From Prolixibacteraceae bacterium (GTDB lineage Bacteria > Bacteroidota > Bacteroidia > Bacteroidales > Prolixibacteraceae), in assembly GCA_030602265.1 (NCBI GenBank), contig JAUWAB010000004.1, positions 62,001 to 126,000 on the forward strand: DNA of 64,000 bases, written 5' to 3'. The notes beneath the pieces were generated by a model. It searched no databases, was not told the DNA's origin, and was given only the letters and a program-made list of their open reading frames with translations. Positions 1 through 9,865 of the stretch are shown here, one piece after another (position 1 is the first letter of the stretch; each line of letters begins with the position of its first letter). Both the position numbers and the translations under genes were made by a program.

Positions 1-515
1 AGATCCATCCATACCGAGCCATCCTCTTCCTCGAAGAGGTAGCTGATATCGGAAGAATCGAGCAATATCTGTCCACCCGGAGCAAGCAATGATTTCAGGT
101 GGTTAAGTAGCCTGTCCAGCCCGTTTAGCGTACCGGCGATTCCGGCCCCGTTCATAAGGAGCAGGATGGTATCGTAGCTGCCCGCTGTAAGCCCATACAA
201 ATCGCTGTGCAGGACATTCAGGACACCACGTGCCTTCATCACCTCGCAAGCAGCCGCCGAGTGGTCAAGGGCCACCACATCAAAATGTTTATCCTGAAGC
301 GCCAGTGCATGGCAGCCGGCGCCCGCCCCGGCATCCAGGACTCTGCCCCGGCAGAGATCCAGTGCCAGCCTCTCCAATACAGGCATTTCCTGATAATTCC
401 GGAAAAACCAGGAAGGATCTATCTCTTCATCTTCTGTGTAGTTACTGTCGACCTGAATAACTTCCCTGTCGTTATTAAAGAAACGGTTAAATATTGCTGC
501 TCCTATCGGATCCAT
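1..515 (-). CDS. Class I SAM-dependent methyltransferase (3' end outside window)
   Basis: Reading the minus strand from an ATG at 515 gives an open frame to the window edge, so the C-terminus is missing. After about 55 residues comes the SAM-binding motif I (VLDAGAGAGCHALAL), then VVALDHS (acidic residue for the ribose) and later LLMNGAGIAGTLNGLDRLLNHLKSLLAPGGQILLDSSD, the usual post-motif and motif III segment of small-molecule class I methyltransferases. The substrate cannot be told from sequence. The family call is firm; the start at 515 is the first ATG in frame and gives a sensible N-terminus (MDPIGAAIFNRFF). Confidence 0.8.
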   Translation of the reverse strand, partial: MDPIGAAIFNRFFNNDREVIQVDSNYTEDEEIDPSWFFRNYQEMPVLERLALDLCRGRVLDAGAGAGCHALALQDKHFDVVALDHSAAACEVMKARGVLNVLHSDLYGLTAGSYDTILLLMNGAGIAGTLNGLDRLLNHLKSLLAPGGQILLDSSDISYLFEEEDGSVWMD

Positions 516-631
516 AGAATTGAAATTTCAGGCCTAAATTAATGGTTTTCAGGCTTAGTAAAGCTGGTCTGCAAGAGTACAGGCCAGCAACCGGAAAGAA
601 TTAATGTTTGATAAATCATTCTCGGTCTCTT

Positions 632-657
632 AAAAAAAAGCCCGGCGCAAACCGGGC
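632..657 (-). terminator. Rho-independent terminator of the porin gene
   Basis: GCCCGG (640-645) and CCGGGC (652-657) form a 6-bp GC-rich stem. On the minus strand the hairpin is followed by a run of eight T (complement of 632-639). It lies about 30 bp after the stop of the 688-2181 gene. Confidence 0.85.
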
Positions 658-687
658 GTAAATATGGGTATGAAAAAACGTTTATTC

Positions 688-2181
688 TTAGAACCTGAAA
701 CCAAGTGTAAGCATTACCTTGTTGGTACTCCTGTCGAATTTGGCCATCGAAGGAACCGGATAATCGGCGGTTAAAGGTGCCGGGTACAAATAATTATACT
801 CACTGTTTACCGCATAACGGTATGCGAGGTCCATGAAAAATCCTCCGCTTTTGTACCCGAAGCCAGCTGAGTAAACATTATATTGATTTTCGGCATTGGG
901 TTGTGAAACGCCGAACGCATTTGCCTTGTAGGCAGAAGGATAATGTTCGAATCCGGCCCTGACCGAGAACATATCCGTCAGACGGTATTCACCGCCGAGG
1001 CGGATGTTACCGGTAGCCCTGAATAATTCGGCAATATCATTGTTCTGATTAATAAATTCATCACCATAGCTGTCGTCTTTGAGACGAGCCTTGCCATAAT
1101 TCAGGTATTCGTAATCCAGGCTTACAAGGCCTTTTTTAGCCAGGATGACTGCACCGCTGACAACCGCCTTGAACGGTGTTTCCAGATTGTATTCATAATC
1201 CAGGAATGGTGAATTCTGGCGATAGTTTTCCGTTCCGTCGTTATAGGTAATGGAAGACTCCATCCAGGTTTCAAAATTGTCCCTCAGGCTATAAAAAGTA
1301 GGGGTATGCACTGCGACACCCAGCCGGACCACATCCACGGGCCTGAAAATGGCTCCCAGTTTGAAGTTGTATCCGGTTCCTGAAGTTCTCAGTGAAGTAC
1401 CGAAACTAAAATCGTTGAAGTACGGAATATTATTCTGTGCGTCCCATTCCCGGAGAACGGTATATTCTTTAAAGTAGAGATCAGTAATACCGAGGGTTGC
1501 GCCAAGGTAGAAACGGTGACCGAAGTTCAGACCGACGCCAAAGGTATACTCATCGAGAGCCCCGTTATAGCTGTAGCTTTTTCGCTGGCTCTGACCATAA
1601 CCGGCATCCATAATATCATGATAATACTCATCGTTTTGCTGGTCCAGCAACAACATATCGGTTTTCCAGGCAAGTTCCTCGTAAAACTCGCTCCAGTCGT
1701 TCCAGTTGGCATTCTCGGCAATGTAGTCCATGAAGGAAGAGTTTGCACGTGCTCCCTGCACCATCATTTTCGCATTAAAATCGTTCAACCGGTTAACCCC
1801 GACACCGAAATTAATGCCAACCAGTCCGGATTCACCCTGATTTCCTGTCCGGATGGTTCCGACATAATTAAGGTTGCTGAACCGGAGGTTGTACTTGTAA
1901 TCGTTCATTTGCGATCCCAGATAAGTTGCATCGGCATCGGTCCTGCCGAAATAGGGAGTCAGTGCAAATTCTCCTGACCGGTATATACCCAGTCCAGCCG
2001 GATTGATCGACACAGAAGTGAAATCACCTCCAAGGGCACCGAATGCGTTACCCATACCTCCGGCACGGGCGGAACCTTCGATGCGGGTATTGGAAATGCG
2101 CAGTGCATCTGTAAAGTCCTGTGCGAATCCGAAGTAAGGCAACAGGAACATTAATCCTATGATTGCTAAGTTCTTATTCAT
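688..2181 (-). CDS. OmpP1/FadL-family outer-membrane transport protein
   Basis: 497 residues with a cleavable signal peptide (MNKNLAIIGLMFLLPYFGFAQ). The mature N-terminus (DALRISNTRIEGSARAGGMGNAFGALGGDFTSVSINPAGLGIYRSGEFALTPYF) is the conserved opening of OmpP1/FadL/TodX-type beta-barrels in Bacteroidota: a glycine-rich segment followed by NPAGL. The rest alternates short hydrophobic and polar stretches and ends in an aromatic residue after a beta-strand (MLTLGFRF), as outer-membrane barrels do. Members of the family move hydrophobic compounds across the outer membrane; the substrate here is unknown. It stands alone, with a terminator right after it. Confidence 0.8.
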   Translation of the reverse strand: MNKNLAIIGLMFLLPYFGFAQDFTDALRISNTRIEGSARAGGMGNAFGALGGDFTSVSINPAGLGIYRSGEFALTPYFGRTDADATYLGSQMNDYKYNLRFSNLNYVGTIRTGNQGESGLVGINFGVGVNRLNDFNAKMMVQGARANSSFMDYIAENANWNDWSEFYEELAWKTDMLLLDQQNDEYYHDIMDAGYGQSQRKSYSYNGALDEYTFGVGLNFGHRFYLGATLGITDLYFKEYTVLREWDAQNNIPYFNDFSFGTSLRTSGTGYNFKLGAIFRPVDVVRLGVAVHTPTFYSLRDNFETWMESSITYNDGTENYRQNSPFLDYEYNLETPFKAVVSGAVILAKKGLVSLDYEYLNYGKARLKDDSYGDEFINQNNDIAELFRATGNIRLGGEYRLTDMFSVRAGFEHYPSAYKANAFGVSQPNAENQYNVYSAGFGYKSGGFFMDLAYRYAVNSEYNYLYPAPLTADYPVPSMAKFDRSTNKVMLTLGFRF

Positions 2182-2230
2182 ATCTCTTAGTATTATTCAA
2201 TGAATAGCTGAAAACTATATTATGGCCATA

Positions 2231-3886
2231 TTATCTTCTTCCGCTGCTGCTGGAAGAGCTGCGTCCGGAAGACCCGGAAGATCCGGAAGATCCGGAAGAC
2301 GAACCGGAGGAAGAGCTGCCGCTGTTGAAACTACCTGATGAACTGCTTCTGGATGGTGATGAGTATGAACTTCCTGAAGAAGCAGGGGCAGAATAGCTGC
2401 GGGAAGGGGTACTGTACGATGATCCCTGGTTTCCTGATGACGGCACAACTGTCCTGCTGGTTCCGGAGGAATTTCCAGAACTGCTGCGGTTATAGGTGGA
2501 AGTAGACTGGTAAGTCCTGGTAGTATTGGTGGTACTGCTGGCCGGCCTTGAATAGGTGGTCGAAGGAACCGTTGCACTTTTGGTTACCGATTCCTGCGAT
2601 CCTGAGGCAGCAGGCCGGGAAGTACCCTGAACATTATAGGTAGACCGGGTTACTGACCTCTGCTGGTTATAACTCGGGGTGTATGCGTTACCGGTACGGC
2701 TCTGGGATCCGGCTGTTGAAACCGGACGGGTATAGGTTCCCTGGGTTCCGCGGTTGTAATCCCTGGATGTGCCGGTCTGCTGGACGTTACCTGCTGAGTT
2801 GTTGACCGGTCTGGTTTCCCTGGAAATTACACCTGATTCGCTCTGGGTCCTCGTCACGGAAGATGCTGAGTAGCGACTTCTGGTATTGGTGGTTTCTGAC
2901 GGGTCTCTGCGCAATTCAGTGCGCACCCGGCTGTCCTGGGTTCCGGAAGAAACAGCTCCTTCCCTGGCCGGACGGCCTCCGCCTGCAACTCCCGATACAG
3001 AACCATATCTTCTGCTGTCGCCATCGGAGGTGACGTTTCCGGGCGTGGCGCTTTTCAATGGAGAGTCACCTGCAACGGCAGAAGTAACTGTCCGCCGCCC
3101 ACCGCTGCTGCCATAAACGGCAGAGGTGTTGTAATCCCTGCGCTGGCCATAACGGTAATCTTCACGGTCAATATATCTTACATTACCATAGTATCCCCCG
3201 TAGTAACCACCATAGTATCCGCCCCAGTAGCCACCGTAATGCCAGGGATGACCGTAGCCCCAATAGCTGTAATAAGGTGAATACCAGCTGGAATAGGGAT
3301 AACCCCATCCATAATAAGGACTGTTCCAATACCAGGATGATCCCCAACCGTAGTATGGATAGCCCCATCCCCAGGCAGAAGACCAGCCAAAGCTGGAATA
3401 AGGATAATACCATGAATCCCATCCGTAATAGTCGTAATAGTAGGGATCATGAAAAAATGGACGATGGAAGCGGCGGATACGGTAGCTGAAGTCCATGTCG
3501 TCTCCTTCAAAATAGTTGTTGATAACATATTTAACTTCACTTTCATCGTAATAAACCGTGGTATCGCTGCCGGCCAGCTGCATACGGTCGAGGTTGTACA
3601 ACTGGGCATCGGCATATGATCCAGCATCCTGTCCGTCGAAAATGTAATTGTTCATGGTTTTTGAACCTTGGTCATTATCCCTGATCTCGCTGATGATGAC
3701 CCTATCAGCAGATTTGGTCCTGAGATCAGCCTGCTGATCTGATTTTTTGCTTACAGTGACCGGAGGCGGAACATCACCAGGACTGAAGTATATGTCGTCG
3801 ACCCACGAAGAGGTAACATATGACCCGGTGCTGCAAGCGCTGAGTATCAGCGCCAAAGCTGAAAATATGATTATTTTAGATTTCAT
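2231..3886 (-). CDS. Low-complexity lipoprotein rich in Tyr/Trp/Gly, then Ser/Thr
   Basis: 551 residues. A lipoprotein signal peptide (MKSKIIIFSALALILSAC, lipobox LSAC) is followed by a short ordered segment (about 20-125), an aromatic block of YYGW, YPYYGWG and GGYYGGYYG motifs (about 140-240), and a long Ser/Thr/Arg/Gln-rich tail that ends in SSGSSG repeats and GRR. Exported to a membrane surface by its lipobox. No enzymatic motif is visible. Similar tripartite proteins occur in Bacteroidota without known function. The open frame between 2215 and 2577 in another phase is a product of the repeats. Confidence 0.7.
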   Translation of the reverse strand: MKSKIIIFSALALILSACSTGSYVTSSWVDDIYFSPGDVPPPVTVSKKSDQQADLRTKSADRVIISEIRDNDQGSKTMNNYIFDGQDAGSYADAQLYNLDRMQLAGSDTTVYYDESEVKYVINNYFEGDDMDFSYRIRRFHRPFFHDPYYYDYYGWDSWYYPYSSFGWSSAWGWGYPYYGWGSSWYWNSPYYGWGYPYSSWYSPYYSYWGYGHPWHYGGYWGGYYGGYYGGYYGNVRYIDREDYRYGQRRDYNTSAVYGSSGGRRTVTSAVAGDSPLKSATPGNVTSDGDSRRYGSVSGVAGGGRPAREGAVSSGTQDSRVRTELRRDPSETTNTRSRYSASSVTRTQSESGVISRETRPVNNSAGNVQQTGTSRDYNRGTQGTYTRPVSTAGSQSRTGNAYTPSYNQQRSVTRSTYNVQGTSRPAASGSQESVTKSATVPSTTYSRPASSTTNTTRTYQSTSTYNRSSSGNSSGTSRTVVPSSGNQGSSYSTPSRSYSAPASSGSSYSSPSRSSSSGSFNSGSSSSGSSSGSSGSSGSSGRSSSSSSGRR

Positions 3887-3985
3887 AACAGGTCCTCCTA
3901 TAATATTTTTTACAATTAAATTTACTTAATTTGCATGCGTAAAAATCAGTTAAATAAAAGCAAAATTTATACCAAAGACAAGGAA

Positions 3986-5461
3986 ATGGCTAAAGAATTA
4001 ACATCAAGAAGTGAAAATTACTCGCAATGGTATCTCGATCTGGTACTTAAGGCAGATCTTGCTGAAAACTCAGCCGTACGCGGATGCATGGTTATCAAAC
4101 CATACGGCTATGCCATATGGGAAAAAATGCAGGCCCAGTTAGACAAAATGTTTAAGGATACGGGCCACGTTAATGCGTACTTCCCGCTCTTTATCCCCAA
4201 ATCATTCTTTAGCCGTGAAGCTGCCCATGTTGAAGGATTTGCCAAAGAGTGTGCCGTGGTTACCCATTACCGGCTGAAAAATGATCCCGATGGCAAGGGG
4301 GTGGTTATTGATCCTGATGCCCGGCTTGAAGAGGAACTGGTTATCCGGCCCACTTCAGAAACGATCATCTGGAATACATACCGCAACTGGATCCAGTCAC
4401 ACCGTGACCTGCCGCTGCTCATCAACCAGTGGGCCAACGTGGTGCGCTGGGAAATGCGTACCCGTCTGTTCCTCCGTACGGCTGAATTCCTCTGGCAGGA
4501 AGGCCATACTGCCCATTCTACCCGTGAAGAAGCCATTGAGGAAACGGTTAAGATCATCAACCTTTACGCCGAATTTGCCGAAAAATGGATGGCCATGCCG
4601 GTTGTCAAAGGGGTGAAATCGGAAAATGAACGTTTCGCCGGGGCAGTCGACACCTATACCATCGAAGCGCTTATGCAGGACGGCAAGGCGCTCCAGAGCG
4701 GTACCTCACACTTCCTCGGACAGAACTTTGCGAAAGCCTTTGATGTGCTCTTCACCAACAAGGAGGGTGTTCAGGAGTATGTATGGGCCACTTCATGGGG
4801 AGTTTCCACGAGGCTGATGGGCGCCCTGATCATGGCCCACTCCGATGATAACGGACTGGTACTTCCTCCGAAACTGGCCCCGATTCAGGTGGTCATTGTA
4901 CCTATATATAAAAAGATGGAGGAGCTGGCTGCGATTTCAGCAAAAGTAGATGAAATCATCCCGAAACTGAAAGCCCGCGGCATTACCGTGAAATACGACG
5001 ACAACGATAACCGCAAACCCGGCTGGAAATTTGCCGAATATGAGCTGAAGGGAGTACCGGTGCGCCTGGCCATGGGGCCACGCGACCTGGCCAACGGCAC
5101 CGTTGAGGTGGCACGCAGGGATACCCTTGAAAAACAGAACCTTCCCGTCGAAAACATCGATGAATATGTAGAAATACTTTTAGGGGAGATACAGGAAAAC
5201 ATCTTCCGGAAAGCCCTGTCTTTCAGAGATGAAAACATCAGAAAAGCAGATACCTGGGAGGAATTTAAACAACTTATCAACGAAAAAGGTGGTTTTGTTT
5301 CGGCCCACTGGGATGGATCTGCCGAGACTGAACAGCGCATCAAGGAGGAAACTAAGGCTACCATCCGTTGCATCCCCCTGGATGGCGAAGAAGAGGCAGG
5401 TCAATGTATTTTCAGTGGCAATCCATCTTCGCGCAGGGTGCTCTTTGCTGTTGCCTATTGA
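3986..5461 (+). CDS. proS: Prolyl-tRNA synthetase, archaeal/eukaryal type
   Basis: Charges tRNA-Pro with proline. About 491 residues from ATG 3986 ([19 protein letters not shown]). A start at 3935 is possible but adds 17 Lys-rich residues without family support. Class II synthetase motifs are clear: motif 2 region with [57 protein letters not shown], and the anticodon-binding domain ([15 protein letters not shown]). The extra C-terminal domain ending in a tyrosine (VLFAVAY) is typical of the archaeal/eukaryal form, which Bacteroidota often use in place of the longer bacterial form with an editing insert. No editing domain is present. Confidence 0.95.
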   Translation: MAKELTSRSENYSQWYLDLVLKADLAENSAVRGCMVIKPYGYAIWEKMQAQLDKMFKDTGHVNAYFPLFIPKSFFSREAAHVEGFAKECAVVTHYRLKNDPDGKGVVIDPDARLEEELVIRPTSETIIWNTYRNWIQSHRDLPLLINQWANVVRWEMRTRLFLRTAEFLWQEGHTAHSTREEAIEETVKIINLYAEFAEKWMAMPVVKGVKSENERFAGAVDTYTIEALMQDGKALQSGTSHFLGQNFAKAFDVLFTNKEGVQEYVWATSWGVSTRLMGALIMAHSDDNGLVLPPKLAPIQVVIVPIYKKMEELAAISAKVDEIIPKLKARGITVKYDDNDNRKPGWKFAEYELKGVPVRLAMGPRDLANGTVEVARRDTLEKQNLPVENIDEYVEILLGEIQENIFRKALSFRDENIRKADTWEEFKQLINEKGGFVSAHWDGSAETEQRIKEETKATIRCIPLDGEEEAGQCIFSGNPSSRRVLFAVAY

Positions 5462-5480
5462 TAACCCGCAGCCTGAAATA

Positions 5481-5564
5481 CCGGCAATATTGCCGGCGTG
5501 GCCAATAAAAAGAGGCTGTCTCAAAAATCCGGGACAGCCTCATTTCATTCACCGGCTTAGCCGG
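5481..5564. repeat. Cluster of three hairpins after proS
   Basis: Three inverted repeats follow each other: a perfect 16-bp palindrome CCGGCAATATTGCCGG (5481-5496), a 9-bp stem GAGGCTGTC/GACAGCCTC (5512-5520 and 5533-5541), and CCGGC/GCCGG (5552-5556 and 5560-5564). The middle one can serve as the proS terminator, though its T-tract is weak. Its sequence resembles hairpins common downstream of genes in Bacteroidota. Confidence 0.6.
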
Positions 5565-5685
5565 GACTGTCACATGAGCCTCCTGACCGACCGGGAATGA
5601 CCTACATTTTCAGAAACGGATGACATGAAATAGGGTAAAATGCTTACTTTAGTAGTTTAAATCACCGGTATAATCGTTTACAGAT

Positions 5686-6372
5686 ATGAACACCAAAGAA
5701 TACAGGGCATCCCTGCTTGAGGCATATGTTATAAAATCCACGGTCAAGCAGCAGGTCTTCAACAATACGGCCGAATCTTTCCTGATCCTGAAAAAAGTAC
5801 TTAAACAATTGGAGAAGGACTATATCAAGGTACTCAAGGGTCAGATCCCCGATACCAACCTTCCTCAATACCAGGAACGCGGACCATTTGAGATGGAATT
5901 CAGGATCGGCGGGGACCTCTTGCTGTTCAGCATGCATTCCAACGTATTTGAATTTGACAACCGGCATCCGGTAAATAAAATTCCCTATGTACTCGACGAC
6001 CCACTGAGAAGTTATTGCGGCATGATCATGATTTACAACTTCCTGGCCGATTCTTTCCGTTATAACCGGATGAATGACCTGGGATACCTGGTTGCCCGGA
6101 TTTTTATCAATAAAGACAAACACTTCTTTGTCGAGGGAAAGCGGCAATCGGGTGAACTGGTGAAGGATTTTGCCGTGGATACCATTTCCCCCGGAATTTT
6201 GCGTGAAATCGTGGAAACCGCCATCGAGTATTCCATCTCCTTTGACCTGTTGGTACCGCCATATGAACAGATCAAGATTGCAACCGTCGACCAGATGCAG
6301 GAAAAAATCAGCCATTCCAAAATCGCCACCGGCAAAAGGATCGGATTTACCTTCCGTACCGATGATGTTTAA
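5686..6372 (+). CDS. Conserved hypothetical protein of Bacteroidota
   Basis: 228 residues, no signal peptide and no membrane segment, so probably cytoplasmic. The N-terminus is helical (RASLLEAYVIKSTVKQQVFNNTAESFLILKKVLKQLEKDY); the middle is mixed alpha/beta (FEMEFRIGGDLLLFSMHSNVFEFD). I recognise no catalytic motif and no named domain. Codon use and base composition match the neighbours, so it looks native. It sits 30 bp upstream of pepT on the same strand and may be cotranscribed with pepT-tilS. Confidence 0.65.
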   Translation: MNTKEYRASLLEAYVIKSTVKQQVFNNTAESFLILKKVLKQLEKDYIKVLKGQIPDTNLPQYQERGPFEMEFRIGGDLLLFSMHSNVFEFDNRHPVNKIPYVLDDPLRSYCGMIMIYNFLADSFRYNRMNDLGYLVARIFINKDKHFFVEGKRQSGELVKDFAVDTISPGILREIVETAIEYSISFDLLVPPYEQIKIATVDQMQEKISHSKIATGKRIGFTFRTDDV

Positions 6373-6402
6373 TTAACGATTTATCCATTAATTATTTACG
6401 AT

Positions 6403-7641
6403 ATGAATCACCTGGTAAACAGATTTCTTAAATATGCCCGAATACATACTACGTCCGACCCGGCATCAGCCACATTTCCCAGTACTGCCCGACAGACAGA
6501 TTTTGCCAACCTGCTGTCGGACGAACTGAAAGAACTGGGGTTTAGCGAGGTGGAAGTGGACGGTAATGGCTATGTGACCGCCACGGTTCCCGCCACCACG
6601 GAAAAGGATGTACCGGTAATCGGCTTTATTGCCCATATGGATACCAGTCCCGATTTCAACGGGGAAAATGTGCGGCCTGTTATTCACCGTAACTACAACG
6701 GCCAACCCCTTGTTCTGAATGAAGAAAAAGGAATTACGCTGGATCCCGCTGAATTTCCCGAGCTGAATAATTGTATCGGGATGGACCTCATCACCACCGA
6801 CGGGACCACCTTATTAGGGGCCGACGATAAAGCCGGAATTGCCGAAATCATCACGGCTATGGAGATCCTGATGAAATCTCCGGAAATCAGGCACGGTAAA
6901 ATCAGGATTTGCTTTACCCCGGATGAAGAGATTGGCCGTGGGGCAGACCATTTCGATGTGGAAAAGTTTGGGGCCGGCTTTGCCTATACCCTCGACGGCA
7001 GTGAATTGGGAGAACTGGAGTTTGAAAATTTCAACGCTGCCCATGCGAAAATCTCTATCCGCGGAAAAAGTGTGCACCCGGGTACCGCCAAGAACAAAAT
7101 GATCAATGCCCTGATTGTGGCACACAGGCTTACCGGCATGCTTCCTTCTCAGCAGCGGCCTGAGCATACAGAAGGGTATGAAGGTTTCTTCCACCTGATC
7201 TCCCTGAAGGGCAATGTTGACCAGGCTGAGCTGGAATTTATCATCCGGGATCATGACATGGACAAGTTTCTTCAGAAAAAGGAAATGCTGACCGGCATAA
7301 CCACGATGCTGAACCTTGAATATGGTCAGGGTACGATAAAACTGGAGATGAAAGACCAGTACTACAATATGCGCATAAAAATTGAACCGGTCATGCAAGT
7401 GGTCGACCTGGCCCGCAAGGCAATGCTTGCCGCCGGTGTGGAACCGAAGATCAAGGCGATCAGGGGAGGTACCGACGGGGCCAGGCTGTCGTATATGGGA
7501 CTCCCCTGCCCCAACCTGTTCGCCGGGGGTATGAATTTCCACGGTCCCTATGAATTTGTACCGGTACAATACATGGAAAAGGCCGTGGAGGTTATTGTCA
7601 ACATCTGCCGTCTGGCAGCCCATAAGGAGTCCGGCAGATGA
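6403..7641 (+). CDS. pepT: Peptidase T (tripeptide aminopeptidase)
   Basis: 412 residues, the usual length for PepT. M20-family metal and catalytic motifs are all visible: IAHMDTSPD (metal-binding His and catalytic Asp), GADDKAGIAEI (bridging Asp), TPDEEIGRGADHFD (catalytic Glu plus metal Glu), TLDGSELGELEFENFNAAHAKISIRGKSVHPGTAKNKM (dimerisation domain start) and a C-terminal NLFAGGMNFHGPYEF (last His ligand). It removes the N-terminal residue from tripeptides in the cytoplasm. Its stop overlaps the tilS start by 4 bp (ATGA), so the two are translationally coupled. Confidence 0.95.
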   Translation: MNHLVNRFLKYARIHTTSDPASATFPSTARQTDFANLLSDELKELGFSEVEVDGNGYVTATVPATTEKDVPVIGFIAHMDTSPDFNGENVRPVIHRNYNGQPLVLNEEKGITLDPAEFPELNNCIGMDLITTDGTTLLGADDKAGIAEIITAMEILMKSPEIRHGKIRICFTPDEEIGRGADHFDVEKFGAGFAYTLDGSELGELEFENFNAAHAKISIRGKSVHPGTAKNKMINALIVAHRLTGMLPSQQRPEHTEGYEGFFHLISLKGNVDQAELEFIIRDHDMDKFLQKKEMLTGITTMLNLEYGQGTIKLEMKDQYYNMRIKIEPVMQVVDLARKAMLAAGVEPKIKAIRGGTDGARLSYMGLPCPNLFAGGMNFHGPYEFVPVQYMEKAVEVIVNICRLAAHKESGR

Positions 7642-8960
7642 TCAGCGATTTTACCCGGCATATCCAGGAGAACCTTCTGTTCGGTCCGGCCGACAAAGTG
7701 CTGACGGCCGTAAGCGGCGGGGTCGATTCGATGGTGATGTGGCAGCTCTTTGAATCGGCAGGCTATAACTATGCCGTGGCACACTGCAATTTCCAGCTGA
7801 GGGGAGCAGAATCCGACGCAGATGAAGCGCTGGTCAGGAAAAAAGCGGAAGAGCGGGGCATAAGGCTGTTTGTCAAACGTTTCGACACCCGGGAATATGC
7901 TGCCATTGCCGGAATCTCCATTGAAATGGCCGCCAGGGAACTGCGATACGAATGGTTTGGGGAGCTCATGCAACAGGAACATTTTCAGGTGTTAGCCACG
8001 GCGCATCACCGCGACGACCTGCTGGAAACTTTCTTTATCAACCTGTTGCGCAAGACGGGTATCAGGGGACTGACCGGCTTCAGGCCCAAAACCGGCCATC
8101 TGGTCAGGCCCATGCTGTTTACCGGCAGGGAAGCCATTGAGCAATGGGCCAACGAACAGGGTGTGGAATATCGCACTGACCATACCAACAACGAAGTCGT
8201 TTACCAGAGAAACTTCATACGCCACAGGATCATTCCCGCCCTTGAAGAACTAAATCCGGCCTTCCGGCGAAACCTTGCGGAAACCATGGGCAACCTCACA
8301 GAGGTGGAACGCTTCTATGAAACCGAAATAAATCGTCAGATCAAAAGAATAACCAACGCCGAAGGGCAATATCCGGAAATTTCGGTATCCGGATTGATGA
8401 AATTGCCTCATCCACGCCAGGTTCTTTTTGAATGGATGAACAGGTACGGATTTAATGCTGCGGTAAGCGAACAGGTCTTTCAACAACTGGAAGGCGAATC
8501 GGGGCGCCGGTACTTCTCTACGGGGCATCGGCTGGTGGCCGACCGCAACAGACTGATCATCACGCCCCTGCCGGAAACATCGGAGCATTTGTTTTACCTG
8601 GATAGTGGAGTACCGGAAATATTCGAACCGGTTCATCTCACCATGAGCCTTATGGAGGTCGACAAGACTGAAATTGACCCCGATCCCCGGGTGGCATACC
8701 TGGATGCCGGTAAACTGCGGTTCCCCCTGATCATCAGAAAATGGAAAACCGGAGAATATTTCCAGCCATTGGGTATGCAGGGATTCAAAAAGATCAGCGA
8801 TTTTTTCGTGGACCAGAAGTTGTCTATCCCCGAAAAAGAGCAGACATGGATTCTTTACAGCGGCGACAAGGTAGCCTGGATTATAGGGCAGCGTATCGAC
8901 AACCGCTTCAGGATCACGGGTGAGACCACTGAAGTTATGGTGGTCAGGCTACATCTGTAG
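7638..8960 (+). CDS. tilS: tRNA(Ile)-lysidine synthase
   Basis: 440 residues. Near the N-terminus is the PP-loop ATP-pyrophosphatase motif SGGVDSM. NFQLRGAESDADEALVRKKAEERG and TAHHRDDLLETFFINLLRKTGIRGLTG are the conserved TilS segments, and the C-terminal substrate-recognition domain is present (RKWKTGEYFQPLGMQGFKKISDFFVDQKL). The enzyme adds lysine to C34 of tRNA-Ile(CAU), so that it reads AUA rather than AUG; it is essential in nearly all bacteria. It is coupled to pepT by a 4-bp overlap, and its last 12 bp overlap the end of the convergent hydrolase gene. Confidence 0.95.
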   Translation: MISDFTRHIQENLLFGPADKVLTAVSGGVDSMVMWQLFESAGYNYAVAHCNFQLRGAESDADEALVRKKAEERGIRLFVKRFDTREYAAIAGISIEMAARELRYEWFGELMQQEHFQVLATAHHRDDLLETFFINLLRKTGIRGLTGFRPKTGHLVRPMLFTGREAIEQWANEQGVEYRTDHTNNEVVYQRNFIRHRIIPALEELNPAFRRNLAETMGNLTEVERFYETEINRQIKRITNAEGQYPEISVSGLMKLPHPRQVLFEWMNRYGFNAAVSEQVFQQLEGESGRRYFSTGHRLVADRNRLIITPLPETSEHLFYLDSGVPEIFEPVHLTMSLMEVDKTEIDPDPRVAYLDAGKLRFPLIIRKWKTGEYFQPLGMQGFKKISDFFVDQKLSIPEKEQTWILYSGDKVAWIIGQRIDNRFRITGETTEVMVVRLHL

Positions 8961-9770
8961 GGCCACAGGGCTCCGGTGCCATTGTTTTTTCTCGGTAATC
9001 CTTTTGATATAATGGATGGCGATGGCATTGAAATCATCGGGCTGGTCAAGATTACAGCAGTGACCACTGTTACGTATAATCCTGAGGGTGGAATTAAAAT
9101 GTCTGCGGACCACGTCCATCACCATCGGGAGGAACATATGGTCACGGTCGCCCATCAGGTAAAGCACCGGAGCCGAGGCCTCACGGTGGATAAATTCATT
9201 GAGCTGTGATTTGATTTCGCGCGACATACTCAGCCACTTGCCAAATTCTGCTTTGCCAAGCTTGATGGCCTCCTGAATAAACAGCTTCCTGGCCTGGGCA
9301 CTGCGCCGCGAGGGCATCAGGATCATGGCATTCAGTTTATACAACCACATGTAGGGCAGGATGGAATTAAGCAACTGAGCCATATTTACCAGCACGTTGA
9401 TTTTTTTGTTGAACTGGATTACCGCACCGCCCAGAATAATGGATTCAGCCCTTCCGGGGGCAAGTTTGTCGATGGCGCGGATTACGATACACCCCAGCGA
9501 GAGCCCTACAAAATGGGCCTTTTCAATGTGCAGATGGTCCATAATTTCGATAACATCCGCAGCAATTTCGTCGAAACGGTATTGCTCGGCAGCAGTCAGG
9601 TGGTTCATTTTCGACCGTCCATGGCCACGCAGGTCTATCAGCAGGACGTTAAAATGTTTCTTAAAATCACGCAACTGCCTGAACCAAACCACATTACTAC
9701 CACCCGCCCCATGCACAAAAACTACCCATGTTGCGGATTCAGGATGTATAAACTGTTTGTGATATATCAT
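8949..9770 (-). CDS. Alpha/beta hydrolase
   Basis: 273 residues. The fold is read from VVFVHGAGGSNVVWF (oxyanion-hole HG), LLIDLRGHGRSK, the nucleophile elbow VGLSLGC (GxSxG with Ser), VLYLMGDRDHMF (Asp region) and RNSGHCCNLDQPDDF (catalytic His). That is a complete Ser-Asp-His triad, so an active esterase or lipase-like enzyme is likely; the substrate is not evident. No signal peptide. Convergent with tilS (12-bp overlap of the 3' ends). Confidence 0.85.
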   Translation of the reverse strand: MIYHKQFIHPESATWVVFVHGAGGSNVVWFRQLRDFKKHFNVLLIDLRGHGRSKMNHLTAAEQYRFDEIAADVIEIMDHLHIEKAHFVGLSLGCIVIRAIDKLAPGRAESIILGGAVIQFNKKINVLVNMAQLLNSILPYMWLYKLNAMILMPSRRSAQARKLFIQEAIKLGKAEFGKWLSMSREIKSQLNEFIHREASAPVLYLMGDRDHMFLPMVMDVVRRHFNSTLRIIRNSGHCCNLDQPDDFNAIAIHYIKRITEKKQWHRSPVALQM

Positions 9771-9865
9771 AAAACCTAATTGCTATTCAAATCAATTTTC
9801 CAAAGAAAATGTTTTTTTCCTGAACCAACTGTATTTACTTTGAAAAAAAAACATCTGAAACCGTT

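Noticed and set aside
5512-5541. Remnant end of an insertion sequence after proS
   Set aside because: The GAGGCTGTC hairpin is short, has no transposase fragment nearby and fits a terminator as well.
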